Of a stretch of 64,000 bases of DNA, positions 28,398 through 39,002 are shown one piece after another. The position numbers and the translations under genes were made by a program. The stretch comes from Nostoc sp. UHCC 0302. Its GTDB lineage: Bacteria > Cyanobacteriota > Cyanobacteriia > Cyanobacteriales > Nostocaceae. Numbering within the stretch: position 1 is the stretch's first letter; every line of letters begins with the position of its first letter. The notes beneath the pieces are model-generated. The model saw nothing but the letters and a program-made list of their open reading frames with translations, searched no databases and was not told the origin of the DNA. Location of the stretch: positions 6,798,001 through 6,862,000 of the forward strand of contig NZ_CP151099.1 in the NCBI RefSeq assembly GCF_038096175.1, in the 5' to 3' direction.

Positions 28398-31397
28398 TTA
28401 GCGCTTATATTGTGCAGCGTGATGTTCACACAACCATAAATAATGTCCCTCTGGTGTCAAGACCTTTTTTAATCCACCCCAGTGTTGCTGTGGATCTTTT
28501 TCTTCTAACAGTTGGCGCAAGGCACGCAAAGCAGCACCATCGGCACGTTCTGGATCTAAATCTCCATCTCTAGTAATTTTGTCTGCTAATTCTAAATCTT
28601 CAGATGCTTCCATTTCTGGTAATTTTGCTGCTAGTTCTTTAAATAGTTCTAAGTCATTTTTAAATAAGGTTTCATATTCTTTGGGATCTACTACACCTAG
28701 CCAAGGGCCAACTATTGGTGCTGCAAATTTCAATACGCGGAATAATTTACTAATATAGGGTGCAGTTACTCTCAACCATTTGGCTGGTTCATTTATTTCA
28801 TATAAACCGCCTTCTTGGGTAGGATGCCAACAGCCTGGAGCTTGACAATAAAGTTGTAAATCTAATTTTTGTCCGGCTATAGCTTGCTTCCAAGCTTTAC
28901 CCCCATGTGGACGCAAAACAAAGATATTGGGACAATGAGAATCTATTTTTGATTGTTCGCGGCGGAATCCATTGGTAAATTCTCGTTGTGTTAGTTCTAG
29001 AAGGTTTTCTAGTTTGTCTTTAATCTCATCATTACCTTTATCAACTCTATTCTTTAAATCGTTGAGACTATCTAAAACTGCATCTTGTTTAGTCCAATAC
29101 AATCCCTGCAAGAGTGCTGTTACTGATACATCTTCATCTTCTGTAGCTTCTGGGCATTCAATTGTTAGTTTCTGTTTTTGCAATCGCTTTTGTACTTGTT
29201 CGTAGTCAAATTCGTGGGTGCAAGGTTTTCCATTGTGACCAAGACAGGGTATTTTGCGTTGAATTTGTAATCCTGGAAACCGTTCGAGTGTCTTTTCAAT
29301 ACCATCTTTGAGAAGTACAAAGAAATTCAGCGGGTATGCTCCTCGGACTGTTAATTGTAGGTAGCGTTCATGAGGAAATGCTTGGACTAAAGCTAAATGC
29401 TTTGGCTCTGGTGTATCAGCAAAAAGAACCCCATTCCGCCAATGGGTGTTTGTTGTGAAGCGGTGTTGACGCGCAATAAACCATGTGGGAATACCCGCAG
29501 GAATGGTATTGAGTTGGAATTTCATTGAGATTTCATGACACTCGCCTGTTTGTTTGATTTGCTGCCATTTCTGTTGGTAATTAGGCGCCTCGAAAGGCAA
29601 ACGTTCAACAACTAAACTGATATCCCGATTTTCTTGAGTGCGGTAAGAAAGGTCAAAACGCTCCATTAGGTGCAGGAAGTGGTCGCGCGTTGATGGCTCT
29701 AAGTCGCGCCAAAGTTTAGCCATTTCCTGACGGGTGAAGATGCCAACACGCTTAATTACTTCTTCGCTTTCCAGCACTTTGCTGATATATTCTGTTACCC
29801 ACTGGGGTTTGAGGATAACGGTATCGTTGAGTTCTTCGTTGTCTTGGAAGTAGAGAATTTCGCCTAATTCATGTAGCCATCGCGCCAACACTTCTTTACT
29901 GATGTCAGCAACTTTGTATTCAGCCATGATGTCCCACAATTGTTGTGGGGTGATTTGTTTTTTTGGCTGGGAACGGATGGCATTGGCAGCATTCAACCAA
30001 GTGGTAGGCCAGATTTCACCCATTAAGGGTAACTTGGCAGCTGCTTCTGCAATTGTCTGCCGAAGTTCTTCAATGCCGAGGTGGATTTTAGAGCTAATTT
30101 TACAGGGTTCGATAATCTGGGGATATTTGCGGCGTAACTCAGTGATGGGAAGGTCTGCATCTCGCTCGTCGATGTGGGTGGCGACAAGTAAAATCGGAGA
30201 TTCTGGGGCTAAGGCTTTGATTGTATCTAGCCAGTAGTAGAGTTTACCTTGCTCAAATCCCAGTCGGGCATTCCAGGCGAGTAAGAATAGTGAGCGGTTG
30301 GTAAGAAAGAATTGATGGGTGGCGTGATAGATTTCTTGTCCACCAAAGTCCCAGGTGTTCAGATGCATTCTTGTATCTGCTTTTGTGGGATGAGCTAGTT
30401 CAAAGGTTTTAATTTCAATGCCGTGGGTGGTGGATTCTTGGATATCAAACTTTTCACCGCATAATACTCTTAATAAGGATGTCTTACCCACACCCCCTTC
30501 ACCAACAACTAGCAATTTGGAAACCCACTGCTGTTGACTACCCTCTAACCATTCTCGAAGATAAGTCAAAATCGCCTGCGTTCCCTGCTTGACAATCTCA
30601 GGTGGCGGTGAGGTTAATTGTGGATTGTTAAAGAGGGATAGCGTTGTCAAGTTAGAGAGTTGGCTGATTTCTAGCGGCAGACTGCCGAGTTGATTGTTAT
30701 GGAGAAATAGCTCTGTCAAGTTGGAGAGTTGGCTGATTTCTGGCGGCAGACTGCTGAGTTGATTTTTATCGAGACATAGCCTAGTCAAGTTAGAGAGTTG
30801 GTTGATTTCTAGCGGCAGGCTACTGAGTTGATTTTTATCTAGGTATAGCGTTATCAAGTTGGAGAGTTGGCTGATTTCTGGCGGCAGGCTGCTGAGTTGA
30901 TTGTTAGCGAGGGATAGCCATATCAAGTTGGAGAGTTGGCTGATTTCTGGCGGCAGGCTGCTGAGTTGATTGTTATGAAGGAATAGCGTTGTCAAGTTGG
31001 AGAGTTGGCTGATTTTTGGTGGCAGGCTGCTGAGTTGATTGTTACCGAGGTCTAGCCCTGTCAAGTTGGAGAGTTGGCTGATTTCTGGCGGCAGGCTGCT
31101 GAGTTGATTGTTATCGAGGTCTAACCATATCAAGTTGGAGAGTTGGCTGATTTCTGGCGGCAGGCTACTGAGTTGATTATTATTGAGTTCTAGTGTTGTC
31201 AAGTTGGAGAGTTGGCAGACTTCTGGCGGCAGGCTGCTGAGTTGATTGTTATTGAGGTCTAGCGTTGTCAAGTTAGAGAGTTGGCAGATTTCTGGCGGCA
31301 GGCTGCTGAGTTGCTTTTCACTTAGGTCTAACTCGGTTGCTTTTTCCTGAGCAGCTTGTTCAATAATTTGCAACAGTTCTTCGTTTGTCACCTGCAA
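28398..31397 (-). CDS. Roco family protein (LRR-Roc-COR GTPase)
   Basis: 999 residues. Residues ~20-275 are eleven leucine-rich repeats of 23 residues, consensus LxLxNNQLSSLPPEISQLSNLT, ten of them nearly identical. The Roc GTPase follows: P-loop VVGEGGVGKTSLL (~295), G3 WDFGGQEIYHATHQF, G4-like THIDERDADLP. A COR domain (~470-720) contains the typical WLHELGEILYF and ILKPQWVTEYISKVL. The last ~280 residues carry Cys/His pairs (PCLGHNGKPCTHEF; CQAPGCWHP; LWLCEHHAAQY) that could bind a metal. Bacterial Roco proteins are cytoplasmic nucleotide-dependent dimers of mostly unknown physiological role. No kinase, TIR or protease domain is fused here. Confidence 0.92.
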   Translation of the reverse strand: MQVTNEELLQIIEQAAQEKATELDLSEKQLSSLPPEICQLSNLTTLDLNNNQLSSLPPEVCQLSNLTTLELNNNQLSSLPPEISQLSNLIWLDLDNNQLSSLPPEISQLSNLTGLDLGNNQLSSLPPKISQLSNLTTLFLHNNQLSSLPPEISQLSNLIWLSLANNQLSSLPPEISQLSNLITLYLDKNQLSSLPLEINQLSNLTRLCLDKNQLSSLPPEISQLSNLTELFLHNNQLGSLPLEISQLSNLTTLSLFNNPQLTSPPPEIVKQGTQAILTYLREWLEGSQQQWVSKLLVVGEGGVGKTSLLRVLCGEKFDIQESTTHGIEIKTFELAHPTKADTRMHLNTWDFGGQEIYHATHQFFLTNRSLFLLAWNARLGFEQGKLYYWLDTIKALAPESPILLVATHIDERDADLPITELRRKYPQIIEPCKISSKIHLGIEELRQTIAEAAAKLPLMGEIWPTTWLNAANAIRSQPKKQITPQQLWDIMAEYKVADISKEVLARWLHELGEILYFQDNEELNDTVILKPQWVTEYISKVLESEEVIKRVGIFTRQEMAKLWRDLEPSTRDHFLHLMERFDLSYRTQENRDISLVVERLPFEAPNYQQKWQQIKQTGECHEISMKFQLNTIPAGIPTWFIARQHRFTTNTHWRNGVLFADTPEPKHLALVQAFPHERYLQLTVRGAYPLNFFVLLKDGIEKTLERFPGLQIQRKIPCLGHNGKPCTHEFDYEQVQKRLQKQKLTIECPEATEDEDVSVTALLQGLYWTKQDAVLDSLNDLKNRVDKGNDEIKDKLENLLELTQREFTNGFRREQSKIDSHCPNIFVLRPHGGKAWKQAIAGQKLDLQLYCQAPGCWHPTQEGGLYEINEPAKWLRVTAPYISKLFRVLKFAAPIVGPWLGVVDPKEYETLFKNDLELFKELAAKLPEMEASEDLELADKITRDGDLDPERADGAALRALRQLLEEKDPQQHWGGLKKVLTPEGHYLWLCEHHAAQYKR
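30630..31330 (-). repeat. 69-bp tandem repeat encoding the LRR domain
   Basis: About ten consecutive 69-bp units inside the Roco gene share a common core (gagagttggctgatttctgg / cggcaggctgctgagttgat, + strand). Only a few bases differ, mostly in the LxLxN positions. The low divergence shows recent expansion or homogenisation. Confidence 0.85.
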
Positions 31398-31429
31398 ACC
31401 TCACCAACTCTGTAGCGTTATTTACCAGA

Positions 31430-31530
31430 ATAGTGTATCGCAGGGAATGGGGCATCGGGCATCCCTTCGGCTTCTCTGCGATACGCTACGCGAACGCTCA
31501 GGGCAAGTGGGCGTTGGGCATGGGGGCTAG
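31430..31530. repeat. Dispersed palindromic intergenic repeat
   Basis: The sequence ccttcggcttctctgcgatacgctacgcgaacgctcagggcaagtgggcg shares pieces with repeats at 39330-39415 and 39815-39890. No coding evidence. Confidence 0.5.
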
Positions 31531-31577
31531 ATTAATGTATTTATCTATGATGAGAACTGGTTTGATGTTTAAATTAG

Positions 31578-31874
31578 CTGGGTGCGATCGCCTATTCAAA
31601 AAAGACACTCGTTACATGGCATACATTAAAAATAGTCAGCCCACTTGAGCAGAGCAAAATCCATCTCTACAATCCCGTTCACAAGTATAAAAGACTCGCC
31701 GACGAGTATCAAAGACTCGTTGACGAAGCTCAGAGGTTCATTCACGAAGCTCAGGGGTTCATTCACGAAGCTCAGAGGTTCATCGACGAAGCTCAGAGGT
31801 TCATCGACAAAGCTCAGAGGTTCATCGACGAAGCTCAAAGGTTCATCAACGAAGCTCAGAGGTTCATTTACTAG
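31578..31874 (+). repeat. 21-bp tandem repeat (minisatellite) with open coiled-coil-like frame
   Basis: From about 31690 to 31868 a 21-bp unit (gttcatcgacgaagctcagag) is repeated about eight times with small changes. All frames without stops are open over the array. One plus frame, open from 31578 to the TAG at 31872-31874, reads as heptads (EAQRFID type) with hydrophobic residues at fixed spacing and a diverged N-terminal part (RLADEYQRLVDEAQRF). This frame has no ATG, GTG or TTG between its upstream stop (31575-31577) and the array. It is therefore listed as a repeat, not a gene; it could be a remnant of a coding sequence. Confidence 0.8.
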
Positions 31875-31949
31875 TTGCTAGAAGCAGGGGTGAGAGAAAC
31901 AAGGAAAACTCTATGGCAATTGGGTGAGTGTTTTTTGTTGTGAGTGGGG

Positions 31950-32294
31950 TTAATCGGTAGACTCAATTAACTTGAAGCCCCAAGGTTTGAGAGCCGCGAT
32001 CGCAATTTCTTTATCTACGCCTTCATAAGCTTCCCATTCAAACGGGTGATCTTTTGGATGTCCGTCGCCGACATTACCTGCAACTTTGATTATCGGCAAG
32101 TTCGCGATGCGATCGCGCTCTAACCCTTTTCGCAGGGCTAGCTGGACTTTATGACCGACGAACTTCGATACACTTGTCTCTGCGACAGATTCACGAATTA
32201 AACAGATATCCCCAGCAGTCCCCCAGGTAGTTTGGTAAATGTAGAGGAATGATATATAGGCTTGTGGTTTTATGGCTCTTTTTATAACTTGCAT
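31950..32294 (-). CDS. Small hypothetical protein
   Basis: 114 residues, not recognised. A good ribosome site (AAGGA, 9 nt before the ATG) supports translation. The protein is basic at the N-terminus (MQVIKRAIKPQAY). It contains GHKVQLALRKGLERDRIANLP and a C-terminal block rich in acidic/aromatic residues (DHPFEWEAYEGVDKE). No signal peptide or membrane segment. It is alone between the minisatellite and metH. Confidence 0.6.
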   Translation of the reverse strand: MQVIKRAIKPQAYISFLYIYQTTWGTAGDICLIRESVAETSVSKFVGHKVQLALRKGLERDRIANLPIIKVAGNVGDGHPKDHPFEWEAYEGVDKEIAIAALKPWGFKLIESTD

Positions 32295-32637
32295 TATCTG
32301 TAATCCTTACACGAGCAGTGAAAAATCATACGATTATTGTCTATGACTGGCTACAACTACTTTAATTTTGCAACTCTAATCAAAATAACGTTTATGCATT
32401 TTGGTAGCAATCGGGCATAAATTTCTGTGCTGGACAAACTCTGCCTAAAAAAGAACTCAACGAATTATGACAATATCTCTTGTTCACTTTCCACTCACCA
32501 TTAGCTATTAGCGATCGCCAACTTTCAGGATACTTGGTTTTATCAAATGCTAACGACACTCTCGCAATTGTGGAAAATAATAGATTAAGTAGAGTATCAG
32601 AAGACTCACTTAATTTGCTCATTTACTCTGGGAAAAT

Positions 32638-35600
32638 ATGACTCATTCTTTCCTTGAACGTCTGCGTAGTCCAGATAGCCCGGTTCTCGTCTTCGACGGT
32701 GCAATGGGAACCAACTTGCAAACGCAAAACCTCACCGCTGATGACTTCGGCGGCGCACAGTATGAAGGTTGTAACGAATATCTAGTCCACACAAAGCCGG
32801 AAGCTGTGGCTAAGGTTCACCGTGACTTTCTCGCGGCTGGTGCTGATGTAATTGAAACGGATACTTTTGGTAGTACGTCGATTGTGCTGGCAGAATATGA
32901 TTTGGCAGACCAAGCTTATTACTTGAGTAAGACAGCCGCTGAATTGGCGAAGCGTGTCGCTGCTGAATTCTCTACTCCCGAAAAACCGAGGTTTGTCGCG
33001 GGTTCTATCGGCCCAACAACTAAACTACCTACCTTGGGACATATTGACTTTGACACAATGAAAGCGTCTTTTGCTGAACAAGCAACGGCGTTGTGGGATG
33101 GTGGTGTCGATTTATTCATTGTGGAAACTTGCCAAGATGTGCTGCAAATCAAAGCGGCGCTAAATGGAATTGAAGAGGTGTTTGCTAAAAAAGGCGATCG
33201 CCGTCCGGTAATGGTGTCAGTGACAATGGAAAGCATGGGTACAATGCTGGTGGGAACAGAAATCAGCGCTGTACTAACAATTTTGGAACCTTACCCAATT
33301 GATATTCTTGGTCTCAACTGTGCCACTGGCCCAGATTTGATGAAACCGCATATCAAATATTTGGCAGAACATTCACCTTTCATCGTTTCCTGTATTCCTA
33401 ACGCGGGTTTGCCTGAGAATGTCGGCGGTCAAGCACACTACCGCCTGACACCGATGGAATTACGGATGTCGTTGATGCATTTTGTTGAAGATTTGGGTGT
33501 CCAAGTGATTGGGGGTTGCTGTGGGACGCGTCCAGAACACATTCAACAATTGGCAGAAATTGCTAAAGACTTAAAGCCAAAGGTTAGACAGCCAAGTTTA
33601 GAACCAGCGGCAGCATCAATTTACACTACTCAGCCTTACGACCAAGATAATTCTTTCTTGATTGTCGGCGAACGCCTCAACGCCAGTGGTTCCAAAAAGT
33701 GCCGCGATTTGCTAAATGCGGAAGATTGGGATGGACTCGTTTCAATGGCGAGGGCGCAAGTCAAAGAAGGCGCACACATTTTAGATGTCAACGTCGATTA
33801 TGTCGGACGTGACGGTGTGCGAGATATGCACGAATTAGTTTCGCGCATCGTTAATAATGTCACACTTCCCTTGATGCTTGACTCCACCGAATGGGAAAAG
33901 ATGGAGGCGGGTTTAAAGGTAGCGGGTGGTAAGTGTTTGCTGAATTCCACCAACTACGAAGACGGGGAACCGCGCTTTTTGAAGGTGTTGGAGTTGGCGA
34001 AAAAGTACGGTGCTGGTATCGTCATTGGCACTATCGATGAAGAGGGGATGGCGCGGACGGCTGATAAGAAGTTTGCGATCGCGCAGCGTGCTTACCGCCA
34101 AGCTGTAGAATACGGTATACCTGCCACAGAAATCTTCTTTGATACGCTGGCGTTACCGATTTCCACAGGGATTGAAGAAGACCGAGAAAATGGTAAAGCC
34201 ACAATTGAAGCCATCCGCAGAATTCGTCAAGAATTGCCTGGATGCCATGTGATATTGGGTGTTTCTAATATTTCCTTTGGTCTTTCCCCCGCCACGCGTA
34301 TTGTTCTCAACTCGGTGTTTCTGCACGAGGCGACGACAGCGGGAATGGATGCGGCAATTATCAGTGCTAACAAGATTTTACCGCTATCGAAAATTGAGGC
34401 ACGCCATCAAGAAGTTTGTCGCGAGTTAATTTATGACGAGCGTCGATTTGAAGGTGACGTTTGTGTTTATGATCCTTTGGGAGAGCTTACCACATTATTT
34501 GCGGGGGTCACGACAAAACGCGATCGCTCCCTTGATGAAAGTCTCCCCATCCCAGAACGTCTAAAACGCCATATCATCGACGGCGAACGTATTGGCTTAG
34601 AAGAACATCTTAAAAAAGCCTTAGAAGAATATCCCCCCTTGGAAATTATCAACACCTTCTTGCTAGATGGCATGAAAGTTGTCGGGGAATTATTCGGTTC
34701 TGGACAAATGCAGCTACCCTTCGTTTTGCAATCAGCGGAAACCATGAAAGCGGCTGTTGCGTTTCTAGAACCGTTCATGGAAAAATCTGAATCAGGCAAC
34801 AACGCTAAGGGAACCTTTATCATTGCCACAGTCAAAGGCGATGTTCATGACATTGGTAAAAACTTAGTAGATATCATCTTGTCGAACAATGGTTACAAGG
34901 TGATTAACTTGGGAATTAAACAGCCAGTGGAGAACATTATCAACGCTTACGAACAGCATAAAGCTGATTGTATTGCCATGAGTGGTTTGCTGGTGAAGTC
35001 TACCGCTTTCATGAAAGAAAATTTGGAGATATTCAACGAAAAAGGAATTACCGTCCCCGTAATTTTAGGTGGCGCGGCGTTGACTCCCAAGTTTGTGCAT
35101 GAAGATTGCCAAAAAACCTACAAAGGTAAAGTTGTCTATGGCAAAGATGCCTTTTCTGACTTGCACTTCATGGATAAACTAATGCCAGCGAAGTCTACTC
35201 ATAACTGGGATGACTTGCAGGGATTTTTGAACGAAGTCGAGGAAACGGCTAAAGTCTCAAAGAATGGACACAAAGAACCAGTAGCTACAACTGCTGAAGA
35301 AATATCTGCTGAACCAAAAGAGGTGGATACAAGACGTTCGGAAGCCGTGGCGGTGGATATTGAACGTCCAACGCCGCCTTTTTGGGGAACGAAGTTGTTG
35401 CAGCCGAATGATATTCCCATTGAGGAAATATTTTGGCATTTGGATTTACAAGCTTTGATTGCTGGACAATGGCAATTCCGCAAACCAAAAGAACAATCTA
35501 AGGAAGAATATCAAGCTTTCTTAGCTGAGAAAGTTTACCCAGTTTTAGAAACTTGGAAACAGCGGATTATTGAGGAGAATCTGTTGCATCCGCAGGTGAT

Positions 35601-36168
35601 TTATGGGTATTTTCCTTGTCAAGCTGAGGGGAATTCTCTACATATGTATGATTCAGAGAACCAATCACAGCAGGTTACAACTTTCGAGTTTCCCAGACAA
35701 AGGTCATTGAGAAGACTATGCATTGCTGATTTCTTTGCACCCAAAGAATCAGGACTAATTGATGTTTTCCCAATGCAAGCTGTGACTGTGGGGGATATTG
35801 CGACAGAATTCGCTCAAAAGTTATTTGCAAATAATCAATACACTGATTATTTGTACTTCCACGGCTTAGCGGTGCAAGTAGCGGAGGCGCTGGCTGAATG
35901 GACACACGCCAGAATTCGCCGGGAGTTAGGTTTTACTGCTGAGGAACCGGATAATATTCGGGATATTTTGGCACAGCGGTATCGTGGTTCGCGCTATAGT
36001 TTTGGTTATCCGGCTTGCCCAAATATTCAAGATCAGTATAAGCAGCTGGAGTTGTTAAAGACTGACAGAATTAACTTATATATGGATGAAAGTGAACAAC
36101 TTTATCCAGAACAGTCTACAACAGCAATTATTGCTTATCACCCAGTAGCCAAATACTTCAGCGCTTGA
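32638..36168 (+). CDS. metH: Cobalamin-dependent methionine synthase
   Basis: 1176 residues with the full four-module layout. The homocysteine domain (1-310) has Zn ligands in LGLNCATGP and [10 protein letters not shown]. The methyltetrahydrofolate domain starts at [16 protein letters not shown] (~345). The B12 cap and Rossmann module has [17 protein letters not shown] (cobalt-ligating His in DVHDIG, ~740). The AdoMet reactivation domain ends with [14 protein letters not shown]. An Ala/Glu/Lys-rich linker (~870-910) joins the last two modules. It methylates homocysteine to methionine. The ATG is preceded by GGGA 6-7 nt upstream. A strong terminator follows the gene. Confidence 0.97.
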   Translation: MTHSFLERLRSPDSPVLVFDGAMGTNLQTQNLTADDFGGAQYEGCNEYLVHTKPEAVAKVHRDFLAAGADVIETDTFGSTSIVLAEYDLADQAYYLSKTAAELAKRVAAEFSTPEKPRFVAGSIGPTTKLPTLGHIDFDTMKASFAEQATALWDGGVDLFIVETCQDVLQIKAALNGIEEVFAKKGDRRPVMVSVTMESMGTMLVGTEISAVLTILEPYPIDILGLNCATGPDLMKPHIKYLAEHSPFIVSCIPNAGLPENVGGQAHYRLTPMELRMSLMHFVEDLGVQVIGGCCGTRPEHIQQLAEIAKDLKPKVRQPSLEPAAASIYTTQPYDQDNSFLIVGERLNASGSKKCRDLLNAEDWDGLVSMARAQVKEGAHILDVNVDYVGRDGVRDMHELVSRIVNNVTLPLMLDSTEWEKMEAGLKVAGGKCLLNSTNYEDGEPRFLKVLELAKKYGAGIVIGTIDEEGMARTADKKFAIAQRAYRQAVEYGIPATEIFFDTLALPISTGIEEDRENGKATIEAIRRIRQELPGCHVILGVSNISFGLSPATRIVLNSVFLHEATTAGMDAAIISANKILPLSKIEARHQEVCRELIYDERRFEGDVCVYDPLGELTTLFAGVTTKRDRSLDESLPIPERLKRHIIDGERIGLEEHLKKALEEYPPLEIINTFLLDGMKVVGELFGSGQMQLPFVLQSAETMKAAVAFLEPFMEKSESGNNAKGTFIIATVKGDVHDIGKNLVDIILSNNGYKVINLGIKQPVENIINAYEQHKADCIAMSGLLVKSTAFMKENLEIFNEKGITVPVILGGAALTPKFVHEDCQKTYKGKVVYGKDAFSDLHFMDKLMPAKSTHNWDDLQGFLNEVEETAKVSKNGHKEPVATTAEEISAEPKEVDTRRSEAVAVDIERPTPPFWGTKLLQPNDIPIEEIFWHLDLQALIAGQWQFRKPKEQSKEEYQAFLAEKVYPVLETWKQRIIEENLLHPQVIYGYFPCQAEGNSLHMYDSENQSQQVTTFEFPRQRSLRRLCIADFFAPKESGLIDVFPMQAVTVGDIATEFAQKLFANNQYTDYLYFHGLAVQVAEALAEWTHARIRRELGFTAEEPDNIRDILAQRYRGSRYSFGYPACPNIQDQYKQLELLKTDRINLYMDESEQLYPEQSTTAIIAYHPVAKYFSA

Positions 36169-36202
36169 TTTAGCAATTAGTCACAGTTAGTTAGCAGTAG
36201 AA

Positions 36203-36241
36203 AATGGGAAAGCTTTCAATATGGCTTTCCCATTCTTTTTT
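36203..36241 (+). terminator. Rho-independent terminator of metH
   Basis: AATGGGAAAGC (36203-36213) pairs perfectly with GCTTTCCCATT (36224-36234), an 11-bp stem with a 10-nt loop. It is followed by CTTTTTT. It lies 35 bp after the metH stop and overlaps the most upstream possible start of the next gene, which decides that gene's start. Confidence 0.9.
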
Positions 36242-36260
36242 GCACTTAAATCGAGAAAAT

Positions 36261-38063
36261 ATGCCAGCTATCAAGCCCTTCGACAATATCACAGAGCTAC
36301 TACTTAACCTGTTACAGTCCACAAAAGACGGGAAAACGCAACTACCAGATTTCCAACGCTCTTGGGTTTGGAACGATGAGCAGATACGTGGCATATTAGC
36401 CAGTATTTCGCTCTCTTACCCAGTCGGTGTAGTTATGATGCTTCAAACTGGTAATCCTGATGTCCGGTTCGAGGCTCGTCTCATCGAAGGTGTGACACTT
36501 AATAAGTCTACAGAACCAGAAAGAATGATCTTGGATGGACAGCAGCGATTAACCTCGCTTTTTCAAGCGCTTCTTTTAGGCAAGGCTGTAATAACAAAAG
36601 ACTCGCGCGGTAAAAAGATTAACCGTTGGTATTACATTGATATTACCAAGGCACTTGATCCCAACTTTGAACGCCAAGAGGCAGTTGTCAGCTTGCCAGA
36701 GGATAAAATTACTCGCAATTTTCGTAATGAGATTCAGAAAGACTACTCAACACCTGAAAAAGAGTACGAAAACGGTCTATTTCCGCTTGCACAAATTTTT
36801 GACTACTCTGATTGGATGATAAACTATAACGAATTTTGGAACTTTAATAGAGATAAAAGTAGACTATTCAATACATTTAATCAGGAAATCATCAAGTCAT
36901 TTGAGCAGTATCTAGTGCCAGTCATCTTGCTGAAAAAGGGAACACCTAGAGAGGCAATATGTCAAGTTTTTGAGAAGGTGAATACTGGTGGTGTTTCTCT
37001 CACTGTCTTCGAGTTACTGACGGCTACATTTGCTGCTGAGAAGTTCCAACTGCGAGAAGATTGGGCAAAGCGCGAAAAGGAACTGAAAGCTATAGCAGTA
37101 CTTGGTAATATTCAAAATACTGATTTATTACAAGCTATCACCTTAGTTGCTACTCACGAACAGGAAAGTAGCAGTATTAGTTGTACTCGTAAAGATATTT
37201 TAAATCTGAAACTAAAGGAATATAAAAATTGGGCTGATAAAGTTACTGAAGGATTTAAGAAAGCTGCTAAACTACTCCATACACAAAAGATATTGTCTGC
37301 TAGAGATTTACCCTATCAATCTCAACTAACAGCCCTTGCAGCAATTTTTGCAGTACTAGGTGATCGCAGTGAAAAAGATCCGGTGCGTGCTAAATTAGTA
37401 CGTTGGTATTGGTGTGGAATTTTTGGCGAACTTTACAGTAGTGCAATTGAAAGCCGCCTTGCCAAAGATTTATCACAAGTATTGAAATGGCTCGATTTTG
37501 ATGATTCTGAACCTGACACAATCACAGATGCTAACTTTGCCCCAAATCGTCTTGTGAGACTTTACACCCGTCGGAGTGCTGCATATAAAGGTTTGTCTGC
37601 TTTGCTATTGCGGGATAAGGGATGTGATTTTCTCACAGGTTATGAAATTGACGCTTTGAAAGAATTCGATGAATCTATTGATATCCATCACATTTTTCCA
37701 CGCTATTGGTGTCAAAAACAGGGTATCAAAAACGAGCTTTATGACAGTGTGATTAATAAAACACCCCTGTCAGCTAGAACTAACAGAATTATTGGCAGTA
37801 ACGCACCAAGTGTTTATTTATCTAATCTTCAAAAAGGAGTAAATATCACTGAAGAACGTATGGATCAAATTTTGCGATCGCATGTTATAGATCCAGCTGC
37901 TCTACGTTCAGATAATTTTGAAGCTTTCTTTAAATCTAGGCAAATAAATCTACTTAAAAGAATTGAGAAAGCTATGGGTAAATCTATTTTATCTGATACC
38001 GAGCTAATTTATGAATCAGAGTATATAGAGCCAATTGAGTATGATGAATTAATAATAAATTAA
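36261..38063 (+). CDS. DUF262/HNH protein, GmrSD-like (type IV restriction type)
   Basis: From MPAIKPFDNITELLLNLL the protein has 600 residues. The N-terminal DUF262 (ParB/Srx-like) domain shows LPDFQRSWVWNDEQIRGILASI and the DGQQRLTSLFQ signature (~95). The C-terminal part has an HNH-like motif DIHHIFPRYWC (~475) and SARTNRIIGSNAPSVYL, as in DUF1524/GmrS-D relatives. Such proteins cut modified DNA or act in other defence roles; here no partner methylase or second subunit is adjacent, so it may be a single-chain version. An upstream ATG at 36204 lies inside the metH terminator hairpin and is rejected. Only 1 bp separates its stop from that of the convergent Uma2 gene. Confidence 0.88.
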   Translation: MPAIKPFDNITELLLNLLQSTKDGKTQLPDFQRSWVWNDEQIRGILASISLSYPVGVVMMLQTGNPDVRFEARLIEGVTLNKSTEPERMILDGQQRLTSLFQALLLGKAVITKDSRGKKINRWYYIDITKALDPNFERQEAVVSLPEDKITRNFRNEIQKDYSTPEKEYENGLFPLAQIFDYSDWMINYNEFWNFNRDKSRLFNTFNQEIIKSFEQYLVPVILLKKGTPREAICQVFEKVNTGGVSLTVFELLTATFAAEKFQLREDWAKREKELKAIAVLGNIQNTDLLQAITLVATHEQESSSISCTRKDILNLKLKEYKNWADKVTEGFKKAAKLLHTQKILSARDLPYQSQLTALAAIFAVLGDRSEKDPVRAKLVRWYWCGIFGELYSSAIESRLAKDLSQVLKWLDFDDSEPDTITDANFAPNRLVRLYTRRSAAYKGLSALLLRDKGCDFLTGYEIDALKEFDESIDIHHIFPRYWCQKQGIKNELYDSVINKTPLSARTNRIIGSNAPSVYLSNLQKGVNITEERMDQILRSHVIDPAALRSDNFEAFFKSRQINLLKRIEKAMGKSILSDTELIYESEYIEPIEYDELIIN

Positions 38064-38064
38064 G

Positions 38065-38715
38065 TCATAGTTGCTGTATCTGCTGTTGTACCCACAACCG
38101 AAAAGCTTTGAGCGTAGTATTCCGGCCTGCACTTCTACTTTGCTCAAGATATAGAGGAATCGCTTCAATCAACGGTAATTTGGGAAAATTTAAACTTTCC
38201 TGAGACTCTATATAACTACCGTTTTGCAAGATATTTATTTGTAATTTACTTTTTTCAAAACGCCAAAGCTCAGGCACTTTTAACGCCTCATAAATATTAG
38301 GATGAGTGCGAGAGGTGATATCAATTTCTAGTGCTAAATCTGGAGGAGGGTCTACTGTTAAATCTAGCCGCTTCTTACCACGAACCTTAAATTCATTTTT
38401 TATATAAAAACACTGGTCAGGTTCTATACCCTGAGCCATTGCTTGATTTTTGAAAGTGGTAGAACCAAGACATCTAAACTCAATATCCAGTTCTTCCAGA
38501 AGCGCTTTGACTAAATCGCTAATAATTTCTTTATCATCTTCATGTTCTGGCAGTGGAGCCATAATCTCCAGTATTCCCCTGTTATAAGCAATTCGTGCTG
38601 CACGGTGTTCTCCCAAATCCTCTAGAATTGTTTCCAATTCTTCCCAGGTTACATCTTGCAGCAGCACTCTTTGTCCCGGTGGAACATAGATGCGTTTTAA
38701 TTCCAACAACATCAT
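38065..38715 (-). CDS. Uma2 family protein (DUF820, PD-(D/E)XK nuclease fold)
   Basis: 216 residues. Family motifs: RIAYNRGILEIMAPLPEHED (~43-62), EPDQCFYI (~118) and PPDLALEIDIT (~144) with the acidic residues of the restriction-like fold. Uma2 proteins are hugely expanded in cyanobacteria and their function is not established. A link to mobile DNA or repair has been suggested on fold grounds. It is convergent with the DUF262 gene. Confidence 0.9.
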   Translation of the reverse strand: MMLLELKRIYVPPGQRVLLQDVTWEELETILEDLGEHRAARIAYNRGILEIMAPLPEHEDDKEIISDLVKALLEELDIEFRCLGSTTFKNQAMAQGIEPDQCFYIKNEFKVRGKKRLDLTVDPPPDLALEIDITSRTHPNIYEALKVPELWRFEKSKLQINILQNGSYIESQESLNFPKLPLIEAIPLYLEQSRSAGRNTTLKAFRLWVQQQIQQL

Positions 38716-39002
38716 CGGCGCTCCCAGCAGCTCACTAAATTTAGGTTACTCTAATTGACTCAGGCGCGGCGAGATTTTTTATGTTCTACTACTGGAGTGA
38801 GCAGATGCTTGGATGTGCAGCAGCTTATTGTCAGATACACAACGAACCCTTTTGAATGTCTAAACCTCGTCTGCCTTGAAAACTATAGTTTTATTGCCGA
38901 GATACTGAGATTGCTTGCTCACGTCGCAATGACGCATCTGAATTATTGGAAACTCCAGGTTTCAACATGGATGAAGTCTATGTGTGCGATCGCGTTTTAA
39001 AG

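Noticed and set aside
31626-31881. Two further open frames (plus 31645-31881, minus 31626-31838) over the 21-bp minisatellite
   Set aside because: Any frame is open over a 21-bp repeat without stops; these give simple SFVDEPL or KLRGSST repeats and no ribosome site.
32392-32622. 76-codon minus ORF just upstream of metH
   Set aside because: No ribosome site, starts 15 bp from the metH ATG in the probable promoter zone, no protein pattern; kept out as unsupported.
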